NCBI GenBank assembly: GCA_001179505.1
Contig: CDMY01000656.1
Location: 94,636 to 158,635 of the forward strand
Source: Vitrella brassicaformis
Taxonomy: Eukaryota; Sar; Vitrellaceae
Direction: 5' to 3'
Length of the DNA stretch: 64,000 nt
The notes beneath the pieces are model-generated. The model was not told where the DNA came from and ran no database searches. It saw only the letters and a program-made list of their open reading frames with translations. This document shows positions 23,201 through 32,937 of the stretch, piece after piece. Made by a program: the position numbers and the translations under genes. Each line of letters opens with the position of its first letter. Position 1 is the stretch's first letter.

Positions 23201-25804
23201 ATGTATGTGTGTGTTGTGTTGTGTTGTGTTGTGTGCAGCCATCATGCTGGACTTTCTTTTCCTGTGTGGGGGCACCTTCTATTGGGCGCACTTCCTGTGT
23301 GCCTTCCTGATCACCATGCTGGCGTCCATCCTGCTGGAAAAAGCACAGGACGACTTCGCGGTGAGCATGATATGCGTGCGCCCGGACCCCCACTCTCTCT
23401 GTTCCGTATGTGTCTGTCGATCTGCCTGCGTGTGTGCAGAGATGCGAGCCGGCAATAGTCGATGATCTGCATCGCAGCTTCCACTTCAGCCTCTACCTCT
23501 CCCGTGTCTCCCTCAAGACAAGTGCCAAGGATCCCCCGCAACCACCCGCAGCAGCCGCAGCCGCAACCGGCCCCAGCGAATGTCAGGCCACATTCACTTG
23601 CTCAGACGGCCGCACACGAGGCCTCCTGGTGCGCCCTGCGCCGGGCTATACCGGGCCGCCTCCCGACCTCGGTGATGGGGAGGGCATTCTGCAGTCCGAC
23701 ATTGATGCTCTGACAGCGGGCTGCAGCAGCACCACCGTGTCGCTCCCCTCCTGCATGCGTCGCCTCTTCTGCACGTCGACCTACAGCGGCCTCGAGAACG
23801 GCCTGTCGATGGATGTTCCGGTCGACGACGTCTTCGCCGTGGGGCGGGACACATTCGACTCCAGCCACGCGAGATACCCCCACACGCTGCTGACCCTCCA
23901 GGCCATCTACAAGGAGTCCGGCAAGCACATGGCGATCTCCCGGCCGCCTCCGCCAGAGCCGCCCGGCATGACGCCGGCGAAGACAGAGGAGGAGATAGCG
24001 CGTGAAGCGATGCGGGAGAGGGTGCGGACGGCCATCGAGGCGGCGGATGCGGAGGTGGGGCTGGGCCCCAAGACTTATGGGGCTTGCGGGATGGGACTGA
24101 GTCTCAAGGGGGTGAGGCGGGCGGCCGAGAACCTCTCGCGCAAGCCCATGCTGCGGCCTGAGCCATTCGCTGCCAGCAGTGGCAGTGGCAGCGGATCCCC
24201 ACAGTCTGCTCGAAGGCGGAGCGCAGAGGTAACCAACCCGATCCACACACAACCGAATCGACACACTGGACTTCCTGTCTCCTTGTTTGCAGGAGCCATT
24301 CCGCCCAACTACAAGTCGGCAGCCGAGTCCTTCTGGCGGCCCCGAGATGACCTACCCGCGAGAGCAACAAGCCGCGGCCACCGCCAAACCTTCACCCTCA
24401 CCGTCACCCCCACCGCCCCAATCTCCTGCATCAGACGCCTCGTCACGGTCGACGGCGGCATCGAATGGCCGCAGACAGGGGGGAGGAGACGGCCAAACAA
24501 AGAAGACACCAGGCCCAACACCTGCACCGCTATCGCCGTCACGGCCCCCGCCTGCTGAGCAGGCACCCACGAATGACGAGAGGGATGAGGCGGGGCGCAA
24601 GGGCGACCGGCGGTTCTCCCAGCCGCCCACGCGGCAGGTGTTTCTCCCCCTGGCCATCCGGGTGCTGCTGCTGTACTGTGTGTTTCGGCTGCTGTCGGGC
24701 TACACGGCCTTTCTCATGATGCACAGCCTGCGACGCAAGTACCAGCCGCCGGGATTCTTCTCTGACCCCGCCACCAGCGACATCGGCGGTGTGGGTGTGG
24801 GTTTGGGTGTGAGGAGGGTGGCGGATGACGGGAGTGAGCTGCAGGAGCCGGGCTGGAGCTGCCTGGCGGCCGCGCTGCCCCTCATCGACTGCCAGGCACC
24901 CTTCCCCTACGCCTATCGCACCACCAACCATGGCATGGTCGCCATGCCCTTCATCCAGCAGTATCCCTTCCTCAACCGTACCTTCAGCCCCCCCGTTGTC
25001 CACCTGCACGCGCACCTCTACGGGCCCCTCACACGCAGCAGAGTGGCTGTCGTGCAGCCCCCAGAACTCCTGCAGTGGGCACCATCTAGAAACAGGAGTG
25101 CCCCTGCCACCTTGGCATCGTATCAGTCGGCCCCCATGTCCGCCCTTGGCCTTCACTGGCTGGACATGGGCATCAAATGGCTTGTGAGCGGCTTGCTCCC
25201 AAGTCAGCTGACCACCACAGAGACGACAGAGGCCTCCTTTGAGGAGCCACCTCCCAGCAACGGCGGACATGCTTTGGACGACCATCTCACATCTGGGCCG
25301 CCGAATGGGTCAGAGAAGGTCGCTGGCGGGGAGGAGCGGGCGAGGGCGGTGGAGTGGGTTTCTGGAGCAGCAGATTCCGTCACGGCTGGCAGTGGCGATG
25401 TCTCTGCCTCTGTACCTATCATCGCTGCTGACGAGTGCTGGCCCACACGTCACCTGCCGCCCCTCACCTACCCCTTCTGCACCTTCCAGCAAGTCGGCTT
25501 CTGGGACCCACTCCCAACCATCGCGTGAGGGAGGGAGCCACATGAAATAAATGCCCACAGACAGACAGCCAGAGAGACGCATCCATTGAAGCACCTGTGT
25601 GTGTGTGTGTGTGTGTGCAGGGTTGACGATTTCGACACGGCGAGTGCGTTGTATGGTGCGTGGGTGGGGCCGTGGATGAGCGGGACGCTTGCGCCGCCGC
25701 CGGGGCAGACCCCTCGTGGCCCCGTGCAGTTTTATCTCCATTTGCATGCGCACCTCAACGAGACACTCAGCAGGAGGGGGCTGGGGGCTTACAGAACTTT
25801 TTGA
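20247..25804 (+). CDS. Multi-pass membrane protein; C-terminal part possibly CLPTM1-like
   Basis: ATG 20247 begins a signal-peptide-like segment (MQHSRCAIWVILFGLHRLL). A 44-base intron (20464-20507) joins in phase to PPQQWSPKAYIYAHFARF, then an acidic low-complexity region. Many hydrophobic helices follow (about 20935-21010, 21300-21590, 21995-22130, 22250-22310, 22985-23110, 23240-23340), then a Pro/Ser-rich linker (24300-24600) and another helix (about 24645-24715). After it come PVVHLHAHLYGPL, FDTASALYGAW and VQFYLHLHAHLNETL, with TGA at 25802-25804. That last segment resembles the luminal N-terminus of CLPTM1/CLPTM1L (TM, LHVYIS-type strand, then SALFW and IYIHVYF), but the CLPTM1 membrane core expected after it is absent. 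The phase-0 join at 24231/24292 argues for one gene; two adjacent genes remain possible. Function is unknown. Confidence 0.55.
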
Positions 25805-26064
25805 TAGAGCGACGACCTGACACAGTTTGCCGACAGTGGATGAGTGAGTGGATCACATGTTGGTCGATGAGCTAATGGCCAGCCAGTGCAGTTGCGGACA
25901 GCTACAATAACATGCGTCAAGCGATTCAGTTGTGACACAGACAGACAAGGAAGGCACAGACAGAATGGACACACACCACACCACCGTCTGTCTCCTATAT
26001 CGCTTCCTTCTTAAGGCTCTCTCTCTCTGCTCCCGTCTGCCCGCCTGCCTGTCTGCCCGTCACG

Positions 26065-27688
26065 TCACTCACACGGCCGCTTCACCACCACGAGTATGTC
26101 CCTCATCAGATAGACATTCTTCCCGCCCGCAAACTCATATCGCCCCGCGGTGGCACACTCGGCTGCCTCGGTGGTTGCGCTTGTCCCCCGTGTGTGTGCC
26201 TCATCTGCCCTCTCGTTGATGCGCACCACCTGCAGCCCCGCCCGGCCGACGAGCGTCGTCACCATCTCCCGACACATGAAGTAGAAGCCGCCCACTGAGT
26301 ATTTCTTCTGCCGAGCGAACCGAGACCAACCACCACTGCACAAAATCACACACACACACACACAAACATGTTCGTCTATTGTGTGTCTGTCTGTGTTTAT
26401 GTGTGTTGTGTGTGCTGTGCCGGCGTCCGTCAGTACGGTGAGGTGAGATCAGCGAATGAGAGGAAGCAGAGGCCTCCGGGCTTGAGCGACCGCCGGATGT
26501 GTGTGAGGTAGGTGAATGTGACGTGCAGGTCCAGATGCGGGAAGACGTCCACACTGTACATGACGTCAAACCTGTGTTGGTTAAACGAGAGACACACAAC
26601 ACACACATCAGCCACGACCACAGGCATGGCATGGCGGCCTGCCAGTGAGTGTCGCAGACAGACCTCTCCGTGTAGCTTGGTGGCAGATCGGGGCTGTCGA
26701 GCAGATGCAGGTCGACCGATGGCATGGCGGCATCATCCTCTGCTGCTGCTGCTGCTGCTGATGTTTCAGGAAAGGGCGGGCCTGTCCGAACTCTAGCAAG
26801 GTCTCTCAACGCCTGCAGCGCACCAGACAGAATGACAGCCAATACACCTGTGTGGTTGCTCCATCCATCCATCGCACCTGTTTGGCCTTCTTGAGCATCT
26901 CGCTGCTGATGTCGAAGGCCACAAGCGTGTCGATAGCAGCCAGGCCGTTCTCCTCCCTCACCGCCCCTCTATTCTTTGGAACCCTCCTGAGCAGCTTGGA
27001 CGCCACACGCGCGCCGCCTACACCAATCTCGCCCACAGTGAGGCCACTCGTTTTGCCACCGTGCTGCTCCCGAGAGAAGAGCGGCAGCAGCCAATTGGAC
27101 ACGATCTCATCCAGCGACTGCTCACACACATAGGTGCAGACAGTGTCTTCATACTTTAAGGCGGTTTCTGTCCATCATGTGTGTGTTTTCTGACCTTTGT
27201 GTCCGACCACTCGCTGCCCAGGAGGGGGACAGACAGGTCATGGTGCTCATCATCCGCGGCAGTCTCTTGAGAGCTACCACTGGCGGTCTGCTGCTGCATC
27301 CGCTGCACCCAGGGCTGCTCTGCACGCCAGCTCTTGGCATACTGATGATGAGGGAGATGTGGCACACACAACACAGAATGCACAGAATGGATGTGTGGTG
27401 CTTGTGAATGCAGTCGTGATTGCATTGCGCTTGCCTCGTTCCACAGTTTTTTGTTTGTTTCGAAGTTGCCCGCATCTGAGTATACCACAGCGCTGTGGCA
27501 CACAGACACACACACAGACAGACAGTAGAATGAGCTCATCTATCTATGGCCTTTTTCATGCCCGCTGATCTGTCACTGACTGACCTGTTGAGTGTCTGCA
27601 CGAGCTGCACGAGAAGAGGGTTGCCGCCGCTGGTGGACTCGGCGCCCTTCAGCCTGTCCTCAAACGACTCCACACTGTCCTCCTCCAT
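26065..27688 (-). CDS. SAM-dependent class I methyltransferase
   Basis: Seven exons assemble in consistent phase: 27585-27688, 27435-27492, 27195-27341, 26878-27117, 26664-26812, 26437-26571 and 26065-26335, giving about 367 residues. NKKLWNE joined to YAKSW and PWVQRM form the N-terminal cap. VGEIGVGGARVASKLL is the SAM-binding motif I, and LVAFDISSEMLKKAKQ is the acidic strand-2 region with its Asp. RFDVMYSVDVFPHLD is the post-II/motif IV strand, and RSLKPGGLCFLSF is motif VI. This is the order of a Methyltransf_11/25-type fold. The substrate cannot be told. The linker between motifs II and IV carries a poly-Ala run. The second intron appears to use a GC donor. The gene is divergent from the glycine-zipper gene 118 bases away. 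Confidence 0.85.
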
Positions 27689-27806
27689 CGTACCCAAGCT
27701 GGTCCTTCTCGCCCCTCAAAACCCAAGCCGCTTAGGGTGCTGCATGAAACCGCTGCTGCAAACCCACAGGAATAGGGATTGGGCTGGATACGCGGAGTCG
27801 CCGAGA
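27689..27806. promoter_or_regulatory. Divergent promoter interval (118 bases)
   Basis: This is the interval between the methyltransferase ATG (reverse) and the glycine-zipper gene ATG (forward). It contains no TATA box and no TGCGAGCT motif. Bidirectional initiation is inferred from spacing alone. Confidence 0.4.
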
Positions 27807-28408
27807 ATGGCAGGAAGGATGCTCGATGCTGTGTTTTTGCTTGTCATCATCGCATCATTCGAGGTCTTGAACTCATCTACCTCACCACGCCAGACGTGTG
27901 TGCGGTGTGTGTGTGTCAGGTGCTCGCTGTTCAATCCGACATCACCAAGGCCATGATCCTTCGTGAGGTTCAAGAGCTGAAGCAGCAGAGCTCTCAACTG
28001 GATGAGAATTTCAAGCTGGCGACCGCTGCCCAAGATGCCATCATCCGCCAGGTGCACAGTAACAAGCGCCATTACGGAGCTGAATCGGGCGCGGTCAGTG
28101 GCCTTGTGGGTGGCGCCATCCTTAGCGCTGTAGGCCTCTCGCTTTTCAACCCCATGGCGAGCGCACCGACCGTGTTGCTCACGACGTTGGGGGGCGGTGC
28201 GGTTGGTGGAGTCACTGGCGGTCTCACTGGCGGCATCACTGCGGACGCATACGTCAAGCGACACCTGCCTGACTGCGTGACGGACGAGTGTGTGGATGCA
28301 GTGCTCGGCTGGGCCACAGGATTTGGCTGCCTCACTGGAGCGATCGCTGGTAGTGCTGCAGGCGGAGCCACGGGGACATTGGCTGGTTACCTGGGCAGTC
28401 GGCCTTAG
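27807..28408 (+). CDS. Small glycine-zipper membrane protein
   Basis: Exon 1 (27807-27863) encodes a hydrophobic leader (MAGRMLDAVFLLVIIASFE). A phase-0 GT-AG intron (27864-27919) leads to VLAVQSDITKAMILREVQE, a short amphipathic/coiled stretch. Two glycine-zipper hydrophobic segments follow: SGLVGGAILSAVGLSLF with GGGAVGGVTGGLTGGIT, then GFGCLTGAIAGSAAGGATG. Between them lies HLPDCVTDECVDAV, with two Cys. Glycine zippers of this type pack helices in membranes. The gene could encode a small pore-like or organelle-membrane protein, but no family is recognised. The reading frame meets TAG at 28406-28408, yet coding-like sequence continues in the same frame. Confidence 0.6.
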
Positions 28409-28585
28409 GTGCTCGAGAACCTGAAGGCCCAGCTGGCCGGCCCGCCGGGACAAGCTATCACGACTGGGATAGGAGCTGGGATAGGCCTGGAAGGCTTGCA
28501 GTTCGCGAAGGAACGAATCCGCAAGATGCACCTCAGAATCACTCATCGCGCCGAGGAGCTTGAGCGCATAGCCCTTCAGCAGTAA
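28409..28585 (+). other. In-frame extension after a TAG stop (58 codons)
   Basis: Immediately after the TAG the same frame stays open for 58 codons to TAA 28583-28585. It includes another glycine-zipper-like stretch (GIGAGIGLEGLQFAKERI) and a basic/acidic tail (RITHRAEELERIAL). The composition matches the gene upstream. It may be a recent nonsense mutation, a sequencing or assembly error, or stop readthrough. Confidence 0.5.
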
Positions 28586-29114
28586 GGGAACGGGATGCGC
28601 GTGTTCTACATTTTGTGTGTGGTGCGTCGTGAAGAGGTGCCTTTCGTGGCATATGTCGCATGAGATTCGTGTGCGTGTACGACTGTGTCGGGGGAATTGT
28701 GGCCGATTTTTTGCGGCCATCGTTATCGGCCACTTTGTACACGCGCGCGGTTTTGCGTGGTGGTGTCTGCAAAGCCGTGGGGCGTCTGTCTTTGTGACGC
28801 TTCCATGTCTTGCATCTCTCCCGTGTGTGCGGTGTGTATCGGTAGCTAAGAGGGATGTGCGGGCTTGACGGACTGATGTGTGTGTGAGACGAATATTCGA
28901 GTGCGGGCATTGCTCAGTGAAGGACATCACATCAATGGATGAAGTGTCTGATACGTAGGCATCACAAGGGACGAAACTGACAGCTCACCTGCACAATGTC
29001 AGTCAGCGTCCCCATCCCATATATCTCTTTCGACACGCGCCGAGCCGGTCCGCCCCACCATACGAACCACCACCCATGCATCCACCAGCTAAGTAAGTGC
29101 TGTCTGTCGGTTGG
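28586..29114. other. Intergenic, convergent 3' ends
   Basis: This lies between the glycine-zipper gene and the MLH1 stop. It has no splice-supported open frame and no RNA gene that I can recognise. The sequence is TG-rich. Confidence 0.6.
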
Positions 29115-31119
29115 TCAGCATCGTTCGAAGATCTTGTACAGACGCTCCAAACTCGTCAGCAACACGATGGTGCGATCGCTCTCGTAACTGAAACACAAAG
29201 TAACCAATCACACCTCAGATCAATCACATCCACTCACTTCTCTCAGGTCGTGCCTTGCCCACCCACTCACTCACTCAATGATGTGCGCCCTTACCTGTCG
29301 GGCACTTTGAATGTGTGGTTGAACCGCAGTGCTTTGTACCACACGTCCTCCATCAGCCGACGGGTGCTCTCACACACCGCATGGCGGGTCCGCCTCTCAC
29401 CGCCGCCGCCACCGTCCTTGCTGCTGCTCGACCCTCCCCCTCCCCCACTTGAAGCCGCAGCAGCCGCAGCAGCGGCAGCAGCTGGGGCACTCGCGCTGGC
29501 ACTAGCACTCGCTGGGCCGGGGCCGTTGTCGTCATGGGTGTGGTGGTTGCTGTCTTGCGGCGGGAGTGGGACGAAGAAGTAGGTGAGCAGTCGGCAGATG
29601 TCGGTCAGGCGGTCCTCCTCGCAATCCCAACGCACCTGCACGACATGACAACCAGATAGACAGACAGACGGAGGGCTGAGAGAGAGAGTGTGTGTGTGTC
29701 GGTGAGTGTCATGATGTTGGCTGCTGCCCACCTGTACAGCCAGGCGGAGTACCCACAGAGGGAGGCCGTCGAAACCGGGGAAATACCTGGCGGCACAGAA
29801 AGAACCACCGTCACATCAGACGCCGGCGCTTGTGTGTGGCTGGTCACTTACTGTCTGAGGCACTGTGGGAACTGGCGCAGGTGACCATCCTGACACCATA
29901 CGCACACACACGGGCACATGACACCGTGGTGTGATATTCATTGTCTGTCTGTCTGTCTGTCCGTGCCCAAAGTACCCGTATGTCGATGGCGAAGTAGTCC
30001 CGCAGCCACCGAGAGTGACGCTCGAGCCGCGACGCACATTCAACCTTCTTCGCACTTAACCACAGACCACACCACAGACACACCACAGACACATGATCTA
30101 ATGGACAAGATGTGTGTGTGTGTGTGTACTTGATTCGTTCCTCATCCTGCTGCTGTGCGGCGTCTTGCCCGTTGTCCTGTGCTGCCTTCTTGATCCCAGC
30201 CATAGGGTCGTGCAGGCCGAAGTGCAGGAGGTCACTGACTGGCAGGGGCGGGTCGATCTTGACAGCCGGGAAGCGGCCGATGCGATGCAATATGGACTGA
30301 TACACACACTCTGCACATTACATACACATACCCACACAGACACAGACCAGCACGAGAGTTGTCTCCAGGCCATGCCTCAGATATCTGTCCATCCCCAGCC
30401 CCACCAATGATCGGTGTAGTGTGGTGTACCTCTGGTGAGTACGAGGAGGTTGACGAGGTACAGGCAGCTACGGTACTGCAGCAGCGCCATCTGCCGGTTG
30501 ACGCTCCCCACCCACACCGATTGCGTCACCACCTCACTCAGCCGACGGCCCTCCGACCCACTGCACGCCGCCTCTACCGCTCCCACGAGCTTCGACAGCC
30601 CCGGAGGAGCGGGGGGCGGTGGGGCCGGAGGAGTGGTGCTGCTACACACATGCTCTGACAACTGAATGAACACCAGAAGCACAGCACACACACGAAGGGA
30701 AGGAGACGGCGTGTCTGTCTGGCTGCGTACGTGTCGCCTCTCTCTGCATTGTCTCTTTGAGTTCAGTCACCTCACCGGTCTCATCCTGAGTTCAGCGGGT
30801 CTCGGCAGCGGCTGCCCCACTCCGATGCCCCCGCCCTCCCTCATGGCCACAAACGCCCTCAGTGACGACTGCTTGGGGTCGGTGCGCACCCTGGCCGCCT
30901 TGGGACCGGACTTCTTCTTGCGCTGTGGCTGCTGCTTGGCCTGCTGCTGGGGCTCCTCGTTGTCGGCCTCCTCGCCGTTGTTGTCGCCATCGTCTTCGGC
31001 GAGGAAGTCGATGGGCGGCGACCGCTCCCGCTTCCGTTGGGGGGGCCGCGGCAGCAGGGTGGTTTGGCGGAGGTCGAAAGTGCGCGACTTGGGGTATGAC
31101 TCGAGGGACGACTGACACA

Positions 31120-31157
<38 letters not shown>

Positions 31158-32429
31158 ATGGCAATGGTCGATGTGTGTGTGTCTGTGTGTGTTGGATGCA
31201 GGTAAGGTACCTGTAGGGTTTTGATGACGTGTGAGATGATGTCGTCTTGGTAGAGGAACTTGACCTCCCGCTTGGTGGGGTGCACGTTGACGTCCAGCGT
31301 CGTGGCCGGCAGCTCCAGCGACAGATACACCCACGGCTTGGACCCGCGCGGCAGCAGAGGCTCATACAGGTTGTTGATAGACTGCCTGCACAGGCACACA
31401 CAGACATATATACGATGAAGGGGGACAAGCAGTAAGGTCTGGTCTGCTGGCCTATGTCTGACTCTCTCACTTGAGTGGCTGGCAGTCGACGGATCGGTTG
31501 TTGATGAAGAGGAAGAAGCCGCCCTTCTTGGGCGCATAGTTGGCGTGGTTGGCCAGCCCTCTCCCCTTCACAGCACACCGGCCCCCACCACCACCACCAC
31601 CACCACCATTGCCACTACCACCGCCACTACTGCCGCCCCGCCCTCCACCCTGTTGCTGCTGCTGCTGGGAGCTGTCGAAGGTCACGTCCATGAGCTCTCT
31701 CGCCAGGCTGGTGCCCATGAGCATCGACACCACGTCGCGAGGGCCCGTGTTGTCCCCGCCAGCCGTGCTCAGGTCGGCCGCATTGCCGCCATGCTTCTTG
31801 ACGGTGAAGGCCACACACGAGTGGTGGATGGCGAACTTCTGCACCACGTCCAGGATGAATTTGGTCTCCTCGCCGGGCGATGACAGCGCCTGCCTGCGGG
31901 CCGGCATGTTGTAGAAGAGGTCTTCGTATGCGATGGTCGTGCCCTGGGTGCCCGCACAGGCGCGGGGCGGCTTGTTGTCCGCCAGCTTGCCGTCGACGTA
32001 GGAGGCCGTGTAAGCACAGGGGGATGTCGCCACCTTGCTCGTGATGGTCACGTGCGCCACGTGGCTCAGCGACGCGAGCGCCTCGCCGCGGAAGCCGAAG
32101 GTCGCCACCGTGCGCAAGTCACCGATTGCCGAGATCTTGGAGGTGGTGAACCGCTCGCAAACAATGGGCAGGTCGTCAGGTTGAATGCCGCTGCCGTCGT
32201 CGGTGATCTGAGCGCCCTTGATGCCGCCCTGCTTGAGGTAGATCTGGATGGAGGTGCTCTTGGCGTCGAGGCTGTTCTCGATGAGCTCCTTGAGGGCTGC
32301 GGCGGGACGCACCACCACCTCGCCGGCAGCTATGCGGTTGACGACGCACTCGGGCAGCCGATGAATGCTCGCGGCGCCGCCCGATGAAGCGGCGGAAGAT
32401 GACGCTGCTGCCGCTGCTGCTGCCGCCAT
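29115..32429 (-). CDS. MLH1: DNA mismatch repair protein MLH1 (MutL homologue)
   Basis: About ten exons. The N-terminal GHKL ATPase is intact: [25 protein letters not shown] (motif I, Mg/ATP Asn), DDGSGI (motif II) and CERFTTSKI with [18 protein letters not shown] (motif III). The transducer domain has the MutL signature [14 protein letters not shown] at about 31255-31290. The C-terminal domain matches MLH1 in order: [19 protein letters not shown], the FGLHDP region, [19 protein letters not shown], and the final [11 protein letters not shown] just before the stop at 29115-29117. The conserved FERC end is specific to MLH1 rather than PMS2; in yeast the last Cys helps complete the partner's endonuclease site. 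MLH1 pairs with PMS-type MutL proteins in the nucleus. Low-complexity inserts (poly-Q/poly-G at about 31570-31680, poly-Ala/Gly/Ser at about 29400-29530) are unusual. The start chosen is ATG 32427-32429, before a poly-Ala run. Confidence 0.96.
31112..31210 (-). repeat. MLH1 intron with AC near the donor and (TC)n(TG)n at the acceptor
   Basis: Read on the transcribed strand, the intron starts GTACCTTACC, then has AACACACACAGACACACACAC. It ends with long (CT)n and (GT)n tracts before CAG. The donor-side AC and acceptor-side TG are complementary, as in several forward-strand introns. Confidence 0.75.
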
Positions 32430-32730
32430 AGCAGAGGAATGCAATGGAATCCTCTCCTCAATCAACCAAGGAGAAAAAGCAGCGGTCTCAGAGGTGCGAG
32501 CTCAAAGTGGACATCCTCGCGGAGGATGATCCTCCCGCACGCAGATACGTGCTCTGTGCGCAGCCGGCAATCGCATTCGTTGACTGACCCATTTCGAAGA
32601 CAGATCTGCCCCATTCCAACGGTCAGCCGTTGGGAGTAAGGAGGTGGCCAAATCACAAGGAGCGGGAGGGCCTCTGGGAAAAGATGCACTTCAACACACG
32701 TACCACGATTCTGCTGTCATTGGTGCGGTC
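32430..32730. promoter_or_regulatory. Divergent promoter MLH1 / multicopper oxidase (301 bases)
   Basis: This is the head-to-head interval between the MLH1 ATG and the oxidase ATG. It contains TGCGAGCT at 32495-32502, a motif that recurs in other 5' intervals of this window. A palindromic CCTCGCGGAGG lies at about 32515-32525, and AACGGTCAGCCGTT, an imperfect inverted repeat, at about 32618-32631. No TATA box is evident. Confidence 0.45.
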
Positions 32731-32906
32731 ATGGCTGCTACCGAATTGTATTTGATGCGCCCCACACTGGGCAGCACATCTCTGCTGCTGGGGCTCCTCG
32801 TGGTTGCGGCCCTCACAAGTGAAGACACACACACACACACACACAGAGAGAGAGAGGCAGCAGCCACACAACACTAGATGGGAGAAAAAAGGGCGGGCAA
32901 CTGTAC

Positions 32907-32937
<31 letters not shown>

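Noticed and set aside
27546-27956. Forward frame overlapping the methyltransferase 5' exon, as a longer start for the glycine-zipper gene
   Set aside because: The upstream part is antisense to methyltransferase exon 1. The ATG at 27807 gives a clean hydrophobic leader and a phase-0 splice.
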